Shown piece by piece: positions 30,484 to 34,874 of a stretch of DNA of 34,874 nucleotides. The translations under genes were made by a program, and so were the position numbers. Origin of the DNA: JAHLMO01 sp038997305 (GTDB taxonomy: Archaea; Aenigmatarchaeota; Aenigmatarchaeia; CG10238-14; SpSt-28); the NCBI GenBank assembly GCA_038997305.1, contig JAWAZZ010000008.1, positions 1 to 34,874 of the forward strand, read 5' to 3'. Numbering within the stretch: the first letter of the stretch is position 1; each line of letters begins with the position of its first letter. The notes under the pieces were generated by a model, which was not told where the DNA came from, did no database searches, and saw only the letters and a list, made by a program, of their open reading frames with translations.

Positions 30484-30624
30484 TTATTCTTCCTCTTCTT
30501 CCCACTCTTCCTCTTCTTCCTCAAACTCTTCTTCAAAGTCTTCTTCATCCCACTCCTCTTCCTCCCAGTCTTCCTCTTCTTCCTCCTCCTCTTCTTCTTC
30601 TTCGTCGTAGTACTTGAAGACCAT
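30484..30624 (-). CDS. Extremely acidic glutamate-rich miniprotein
   Basis: 46 codons on the minus strand: MVFKYYD, eleven Glu, then D-W-EEEE-W-D-EE-D-F-EEE-F, six Glu, W and five Glu. 35 of 46 residues are Glu or Asp and most of the rest are spaced Trp, Phe or Tyr. Support for coding: ATG with a TATA-like element about 25 nt upstream, mixed GAA/GAG codons rather than a pure simple repeat, regular aromatic spacing, and clean fit between the Trm5-like stop and the SRP RNA promoter. It may be an anionic chaperone-like or nucleic-acid-mimic protein. Function unknown. Confidence 0.7.
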   Translation of the reverse strand: MVFKYYDEEEEEEEEEEEDWEEEEWDEEDFEEEFEEEEEEWEEEEE

Positions 30625-30626
30625 AC

Positions 30627-30657
30627 AAAGATATAAGAATTAAATATTTATATCTTT
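30627..30657. promoter_or_regulatory. 10-base inverted repeat over the promoter of the acidic miniprotein
   Basis: AAAGATATAA (30627-30636) and TTATATCTTT (30648-30657) are perfect inverted repeats with an 11-nt A/T spacer. Read on the minus strand they cover the TATA-like element just upstream of the ATG at 30624. This is the shared spacer with the SRP RNA gene on the plus strand. It could be an operator for a dimeric regulator, but A/T-rich promoters often look palindromic. Confidence 0.4.
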
Positions 30658-30690
30658 CGGTTTTTATTGTGTAAAGGCATAAATATTTTA

Positions 30691-30979
30691 GGGTGGGGCC
30701 TCCGGTGGGGGGCTGGGCCTCCCCTACGGCAGCTAATAGCTGCCGTGGCAAACGGTCCATAACGGCCGCCGTAGCTTAGGGAAGGTAGGGCAGCTCAATA
30801 GGATCCAGCCGTAGGCTATGAAGTAAACACTCCTACAGGGCAGTTAGCACAGCGAACCTGGTGAGGCCCGAAAGGGAGCAGCCATAAGCTGTGCTGACTG
30901 CGTTTGTAGGAGTGTTTATGAGCCGAGGGCTGGGTAAATCCTATTGGGCTGTCCTATCGACCCTAAGCGCGCCCCACCC
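30691..30979 (+). ncRNA. Signal recognition particle (7S) RNA
   Basis: About 289 nt. The ends GGGTGGGGC (30691) and GCCCCACCC (to 30979) pair as helix 1, typical of archaeal SRP RNA. The S-domain helix 8 signature GTGAGGCCCGAAAGGGAGCAGC lies at about 30861-30882, with CCC-GAAA-GGG (a GNRA tetraloop) and the flanking symmetric loop that binds SRP54. Helix 6 candidates (ACACTCCTACAGGGCAG... paired with TTGTAGGAGTGTTTA) are also evident, and TAATAGCTGCCG belongs to the Alu-domain loops. It is far more GC-rich than the genome, as expected in a thermophile. Confidence 0.96.
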
Positions 30980-31017
30980 ATTTACTTTTTAAATTAAAAA
31001 CAAGATTATTATTTAGT

Positions 31018-31806
31018 ATGGCGAAAAAAAGAAAAGAGAACAACAATAATGTAATTATGTTAGCAGTAATAGTAATAGTTATTGGAATTATTTCGATTTT
31101 TGTTAACCTTCAGAAATATTTTGCTTCAAAATCTATAAATCAAACATCATTCAGCATAGAAAAACCTTTTGCAGGATTCTCATCAACCTTTTCATCTAAT
31201 TATACAAAAGTAGAATTTCCATTATTAGCTGTAGATGAAAATGGTAATGGTGCGGTTACAAAACTTATAGTAGAAATAAAAAATGGATCTGGAAAAGTTC
31301 TAGTAAACATTGAAAATTTACTATTTTGGGTCGATACTCAAAATTCTATAAGAATTGCTAAAAATCTTGCAGAAAAAATAACAAAAGTTAATACATCAAA
31401 TTTGGATATAATATATACAATAGAAGTTAACGCATCTTTAGTTGGTGGACCCTCTGCTGGAGCTGCTATTACAATAGCTACTATAGCTGCTCTAACTCAA
31501 AAACCCATTAATAAAAGCGTAGTTATTACTGGAACAATAGATGAAGATGGAAATATTGGAGAAGTTGGGGGGATAAAAGAGAAGTGCAAAGCAGCAAAAG
31601 ATTATGGAGCAAAGATTTGTTTAGTCCCAAAAGGCCAATCAAAAGAAGTTGAATTCATTCCAAAAAGAAGTTGTACACAAATAGGAAACTTTGAAATTTG
31701 TAGAATTACATATGAGACAAAAGAAATAGATATTTCAAAAGAAGTCGGAATTAATGTAATAGAAGTTTCAAACATCTATGAAGCAATGAAGTATTTCTTT
31801 GAATAA
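31018..31806 (+). CDS. Membrane-anchored Lon-like S16 serine protease without ATPase
   Basis: 262 residues. One N-terminal membrane helix (VIMLAVIVIVIGIISIFVNL), an Asn/Ser-rich linker, and the S16 domain: VNASLVGGPSAGAAITIATI with catalytic S146 and GEVGGIKEKCKAAKDYGAKI with K187 (41 residues apart; Lon spacing is about 43). There is no AAA+ module. Family members lacking ATPase occur in archaea and are probably extracytoplasmic, which agrees with the anchor and two cysteines (SCTQ, FEICR). It is first in a run of membrane and surface genes and may process them. Confidence 0.9.
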   Translation: MAKKRKENNNNVIMLAVIVIVIGIISIFVNLQKYFASKSINQTSFSIEKPFAGFSSTFSSNYTKVEFPLLAVDENGNGAVTKLIVEIKNGSGKVLVNIENLLFWVDTQNSIRIAKNLAEKITKVNTSNLDIIYTIEVNASLVGGPSAGAAITIATIAALTQKPINKSVVITGTIDEDGNIGEVGGIKEKCKAAKDYGAKICLVPKGQSKEVEFIPKRSCTQIGNFEICRITYETKEIDISKEVGINVIEVSNIYEAMKYFFE

Positions 31807-32358
31807 ATGTTTCTTAGAAACTTTATAAACATTCTTATTGCTTCCATTTTTTGTGGAATTTCGTTTGGATATATTTTGGGTTTAAACTATTTTATCTCCT
31901 TTATTTTATCGTTTTTAATTCTTTTTGTTTCGTTTCTTTTTGCTTATCTCTATTCAGAAAAAAGATATGTTAAACCTATTTTTACTTTATTTATTCCAGG
32001 AATGATAATTTCACTAATTCTTATGGTATTCAAGATTCCTATCTTCCCTATATTGTCAATATCGGATATTTTCTACTATTCAAAAGCAAGAAAAATATTC
32101 CAGCAAAAAATTTCTTCCCTAGAAATTGGAAGGATTGCAAAAACATTTATTTTGATGACATTCATTTTCAGCATGATAGGAATAATTATAAAAAACTTTT
32201 ATCTATCTTTTATACCATCCATACTCATAATTTCATTTTTAATACCATACAAAAACTCTTTTGGTTCTATATTATTTTTCTATGATATTAAATTTTTTGC
32301 GATAGTTCTAATTTCTACTATAATTTTTATATTTATCTCTTTTGGATTTAGTTTTTAG
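31807..32358 (+). CDS. Polytopic membrane protein, unknown family
   Basis: 183 residues starting directly after the Lon-like stop. Six or so hydrophobic segments, e.g. FINILIASIFCGISFGYILG, FILSFLILFVSFLFAYLY, FTLFIPGMIISLILMVFKI and FIPSILIISFLIPY. A cytoplasmic charged loop (YYSKARKIFQQKISSLEIG) lies mid-protein. The central part, preceding that loop, could fit a presenilin-like or small-permease fold, but no catalytic motif is visible. Co-transcribed with its neighbours. Confidence 0.7.
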   Translation: MFLRNFINILIASIFCGISFGYILGLNYFISFILSFLILFVSFLFAYLYSEKRYVKPIFTLFIPGMIISLILMVFKIPIFPILSISDIFYYSKARKIFQQKISSLEIGRIAKTFILMTFIFSMIGIIIKNFYLSFIPSILIISFLIPYKNSFGSILFFYDIKFFAIVLISTIIFIFISFGFSF

Positions 32359-32361
32359 ATT

Positions 32362-32772
32362 ATGGAAGCCTGGAAATTACATGCAATTTTACATATAGTA
32401 ATACCTATAATTATATTTGTACTATCCTTAATTTACATTCAAGAATTAAGTTTATTGGAAAGGTTTTTCGCAATATTTTTAGGTTCTTTATTGCCAGATA
32501 TAGACCATCTAATATATTTAAAGTACATGAGGTTTAGAAGCTTCAAAGATTTTTTATTATTTAACATAAAAAGTGATAGGTATAGAAGAGGTTTTTTACT
32601 TTTTCATAATTTCATTTTTATTTCTATATTAGCAGTATCAATACCTATAATAATGTTCTTTAGTATTTTTTGGGCTTTGTTCTTCTTAGCATTTTTAATA
32701 CACTTGATATTTGACTTCTTTGAAGACAGAATATTAATAAGATTTACTTCTTACTGGAAATTCGGAAAATAA
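32362..32772 (+). CDS. YdjM/DUF457-like membrane protein with metal-hydrolase motif
   Basis: 136 residues, three or four membrane helices. LGSLLPDIDHLIYL (D-x-D-H) and FLLFHNFIFISILAVSIP with HLIFDFFEDRIL supply the His/Asp residues seen in the YdjM / membrane-bound metal-dependent hydrolase family. An N-terminal His (LHAILHIVIP) adds a further ligand. A phospholipase-like role has been proposed for the family. Located 3 nt after the preceding membrane protein. Confidence 0.75.
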   Translation: MEAWKLHAILHIVIPIIIFVLSLIYIQELSLLERFFAIFLGSLLPDIDHLIYLKYMRFRSFKDFLLFNIKSDRYRRGFLLFHNFIFISILAVSIPIIMFFSIFWALFFLAFLIHLIFDFFEDRILIRFTSYWKFGK

Positions 32773-32799
32773 ATTTAAGCCACAAAAATAATTTATAAT

Positions 32800-33600
32800 A
32801 TGAGAGAAAAATTTCTGCCAATCATGTCTTTCTTCTCGTCGTTTATTATAATTTTTTTTATAATCTACATTTATACAAACAATATAATTTTTTCTAATTC
32901 TACCAATCCTACTTTATGTAGCACTCAAACAGAATATAGAGAAATATGTGATGGTGACAAAATTATTAATCAAACAAGAAATTGTAATATTTTTTGTAGC
33001 AACTGCGATACTAAAGAAAATTGTGAAATAAAGTGTGAAGATTGGAAAAATTATTCGTACTTTGATTGCAATAAACTAAACAGGTGGGATTGCAAAACTA
33101 ACAAAATAAAATGGTATATAGATTATACATGTAAAGTAGATAATTCTGGAAAAGCTTATTGTGATATAAATTCATATGGGAACGAAACTTATTGTGGAAT
33201 ATCTTATGAAACAGATAATGGTGATGATCCATACAATTTTGGAATTGTTATAATTAACAGATGTGAAGAAGGTAATTGTATTACAGAAAGATTTGTTGAT
33301 GAGTGTTATGGAATCTGTAACCGAAGCGGATTAATAGAATATTGGATTAATAGTCCAGATGATTATTATCCAAAAACTTCTTTATATCCAAATCTTTTTT
33401 CTAATTCTTCCTATTGTTATTCTGGTAAAATATATAGAGATAAAGAAGGTCCTTCCGTCACTTTAGAGTCAGAACCCTTTACATGGAAAAGTTCTGACAT
33501 ATCTATAAAAATCAAATGCGTAGATTCTAAGATAAGTTGTGAAAGAGATTTAGAAAGTGGTTGTAATAGGTATTACATCGACCTAAAGAGATTAATATAA
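32800..33600 (+). CDS. Cysteine-rich secreted surface protein, probably truncated
   Basis: 266 residues. Signal anchor FLPIMSFFSSFIIIFFIIYI, then a Cys-rich ectodomain (about 25 cysteines, e.g. CNIFCSNCDTKENCEIKC). The last part (KEGPSVTLESEPFTWKSSDI... C-V-D ... SGCNRYYID) is the beginning of an Ig-like repeat of the type seen in large archaeal surface proteins (W-x2-SD-h-x-I, then C-x-D and SGC-x3-Y). The protein stops inside that domain, in the first copy of a 19-nt tandem repeat. The next surface gene begins at the end of the second copy. Confidence 0.75.
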   Translation: MREKFLPIMSFFSSFIIIFFIIYIYTNNIIFSNSTNPTLCSTQTEYREICDGDKIINQTRNCNIFCSNCDTKENCEIKCEDWKNYSYFDCNKLNRWDCKTNKIKWYIDYTCKVDNSGKAYCDINSYGNETYCGISYETDNGDDPYNFGIVIINRCEEGNCITERFVDECYGICNRSGLIEYWINSPDDYYPKTSLYPNLFSNSSYCYSGKIYRDKEGPSVTLESEPFTWKSSDISIKIKCVDSKISCERDLESGCNRYYIDLKRLI

Positions 33601-33624
33601 ATTATAGAGATTAATATAAATTAT
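33587..33624. repeat. Perfect 19-nt tandem duplication
   Basis: AGAGATTAATATAAATTAT occurs twice head to tail (33587-33605 and 33606-33624). The first copy carries the stop codon (33598-33600) of the upstream surface protein. The second runs into the ATG (33623) of the next one. A recent slippage or recombination event is likely. Confidence 0.9.
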
Positions 33625-34874
33625 GAAGATTGATATTATATTTTTTACTTTTTTAATATTTCTCTCTATTCTTATAACAATACCAAATATAACATATTCC
33701 GGCTATAATGAAACTCTAATTTCTTGCGAGTCTAATTGTAATGGAAAGGCAAATTGCTATACATATGGACAGAATGTAACTATGAATGGAGTAACTTATT
33801 ATTGCTGCCCGAATGGTTGGTCAAGATCTCCTAATTGTTCATCTTGCACTGTATTTAATGTTTTTATTACAAAATTAAGCCCATATCCATTTTATACTAC
33901 TCAATGCGGTAATGAAATACTAGTAGAAATTGAATTCATCTATGATGCATACGGTGATTGTAAAGACAGATATATAATAATTAAAAAACCAGATGGTTCT
34001 TTATTTTGTTCTGTCCCTGTTAAACCATCTCGTTTAATCTTTCCTTATAGATCTAGTAAGGATTCTTGTAAAAACTATTATAAAGTTCCTAGTAAATCTG
34101 GAAATTATGAATTTTCATGGGAATTTGAAAACATAATAAAAAAATTTGCACTGACAGTCAATTGTGAAAAAGAAACAGAGTGTAATGATGGTAAAGATAA
34201 TGATAATGATGGCGCGGTTGATTGCAAAGATAATGATTGTTTCTCGAATGTATATTGTGAAATTAAACAATATAGAGAAGGAAATTTTTCAAAAAAATGT
34301 CCGATAGATGAAGCTGAAGAAAATTTGTCTTGTGGATATAATAGTGTATGCATATATTACTTAAATAATACATATGTTTTTGATAATACGAACAAAACAA
34401 CCTCACTAACTCAATTATCATATTATTATTGTATCGATAAAAAGCCGCCATATTTTGTTAATATAGAACACTATCCTGAATTAACATCTTATGCAGATAA
34501 TACTTACGATCCCTATCCAAATTTCTATTACGATATGAATGGTATTCAAAGACAACTTACTCCAGATAAGGTAGTAATAGATAAAGAATATATTTCAATA
34601 TCTGTCCAATCAAGAGATGAATATAATGGAAAAGAAATAAGTGGAGTTTCTTACTCTTCTGTAAGATTTGATGCATCTAATGAGCCAACAAAATCTCAAA
34701 GCTTTTCAGTAAGTCCTTGTCCTGGTGGAGGAAATTATCAGCCACCAGCAACTCTTAATGCAATCTTTAGAAATCTAAATATTGGTTGGGGAACTGCTAA
34801 TTCATATACTCAAGATCAAGCTGGTTTATCTGCTTCTAATAACAACTATAAAGTTTACATATTTTTAGGAGCCA
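33623..34874 (+). CDS. Secreted cysteine-rich surface protein (partial at right edge)
   Basis: The frame is open from ATG 33623 to the window end (417 codons, no stop). Signal sequence IIFFTFLIFLSILITIPNIT, then a Cys-rich part (CESNCNGKANCYTYG). A domain shared with the protein at 26727 follows (DCKDRYIIIKKPDGSLFC ... SGNYEFSWEF ... LTVNC). Next is a Ca-binding-like motif ECNDGKDNDNDGAVDCKDND, common in extracellular proteins. The remainder is Asn/Tyr/Ser-rich and N-glycosylation-prone. Last gene of the run starting with the Lon-like protease. Confidence 0.85.
   Translation, partial: MKIDIIFFTFLIFLSILITIPNITYSGYNETLISCESNCNGKANCYTYGQNVTMNGVTYYCCPNGWSRSPNCSSCTVFNVFITKLSPYPFYTTQCGNEILVEIEFIYDAYGDCKDRYIIIKKPDGSLFCSVPVKPSRLIFPYRSSKDSCKNYYKVPSKSGNYEFSWEFENIIKKFALTVNCEKETECNDGKDNDNDGAVDCKDNDCFSNVYCEIKQYREGNFSKKCPIDEAEENLSCGYNSVCIYYLNNTYVFDNTNKTTSLTQLSYYYCIDKKPPYFVNIEHYPELTSYADNTYDPYPNFYYDMNGIQRQLTPDKVVIDKEYISISVQSRDEYNGKEISGVSYSSVRFDASNEPTKSQSFSVSPCPGGGNYQPPATLNAIFRNLNIGWGTANSYTQDQAGLSASNNNYKVYIFLGA

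Noticed and set aside
30545..30760. A minus-strand open frame rich in Arg and Gly overlapping the acidic miniprotein and SRP RNA.
   Set aside because: It is a shifted reading of the Glu repeat plus antisense SRP RNA; low complexity and no start context.
1..34874. CRISPR arrays, insertion sequences and rRNA genes.
   Set aside because: No regularly spaced repeats, transposase motifs or rRNA sequence were seen on either strand.

Overview
The window is strongly A+T-rich, very densely packed archaeal DNA. Archaeal markers are aIF1, L37Ae, Rpo12, Dph2, Nre, a Trm5-like enzyme, an archaeal-type SRP RNA, intron-containing tRNA genes and box C/D sRNAs. The stable RNAs are far more GC-rich than the surrounding DNA, which points to a thermophile. 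Tiny intergenic gaps, overlapping stop codons, divergent starts only 9 to 41 nt apart and a broken-up ribosomal protein operon suggest a reduced, DPANN-like genome (Nanoarchaeota-type). That placement is inference and was not tested phylogenetically.

Layout. 1-1125: a secreted beta-helix surface protein running off the left edge. 1.3-3.4 kb: a toxin-antitoxin patch with a frameshifted VapC and its DUF104-type antitoxin, two tandem MNT-HEPN pairs and a decayed third MNT start. 3.4-6.7 kb: a winged-helix/MinD-like ATPase pair, an Nre repair protein and a radical SAM protein. 6.7-8.6 kb (minus): rps19-rpl22-rps3-rpl29-aIF1. 8.6-9.9 kb: tRNA-Trp and two paralogous membrane proteins of unknown family. 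9.9-14.6 kb: RtcA, tRNA-Ser(CGA), a divergent M48 protease/LemA pair, a C/D sRNA, a YchF-like GTPase and tRNA-Leu(UAA). 14.6-17.7 kb: two tiny metalloproteins (CDGSH, YHS), L37Ae, Rpo12, a CBS protein with a hibernation-factor-like C-terminus, an mTERF-like repeat protein and a BFN/DUF151 protein. 17.7-19.8 kb (minus): Dph2, a METTL5-like methylase and alkyladenine glycosylase. 19.9-21.5 kb: a PIN-like protein followed by a KxDG ligase. 21.5-25.4 kb: adenylate kinase, an UPF0200-like kinase, a second C/D sRNA, a mini SWIM protein, tRNA-Cys, an M28 peptidase and an unknown protein. 25.4-30.6 kb: TatD, DUF357, a surface protein, a PfkB kinase, TpiA, a Trm5-like methylase and a glutamate-rich miniprotein. 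30.7-31.0 kb: SRP RNA. 31.0 kb to the end: a membrane-anchored Lon-like protease, two membrane proteins and two cysteine-rich surface proteins, the last running off the right edge.

Theme. Much of the window deals with making, modifying and repairing RNA and controlling translation: tRNAs, guide RNAs, RtcA, an RNA ligase, Trm5, METTL5, Dph2, ribosomal proteins, aIF1 and a possible hibernation factor. The observations I rate highest are: tRNA-Trp and tRNA-Leu introns that look like miniature box D/C' guides aimed at nucleotide 34 of their own tRNAs; an mTERF-like protein, a family known mainly from eukaryotic organelles; and the PIN-like protein + RNA ligase gene pair. No CRISPR array, insertion sequence or rRNA gene was seen. 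No gene-free stretch exceeds about 275 nt.
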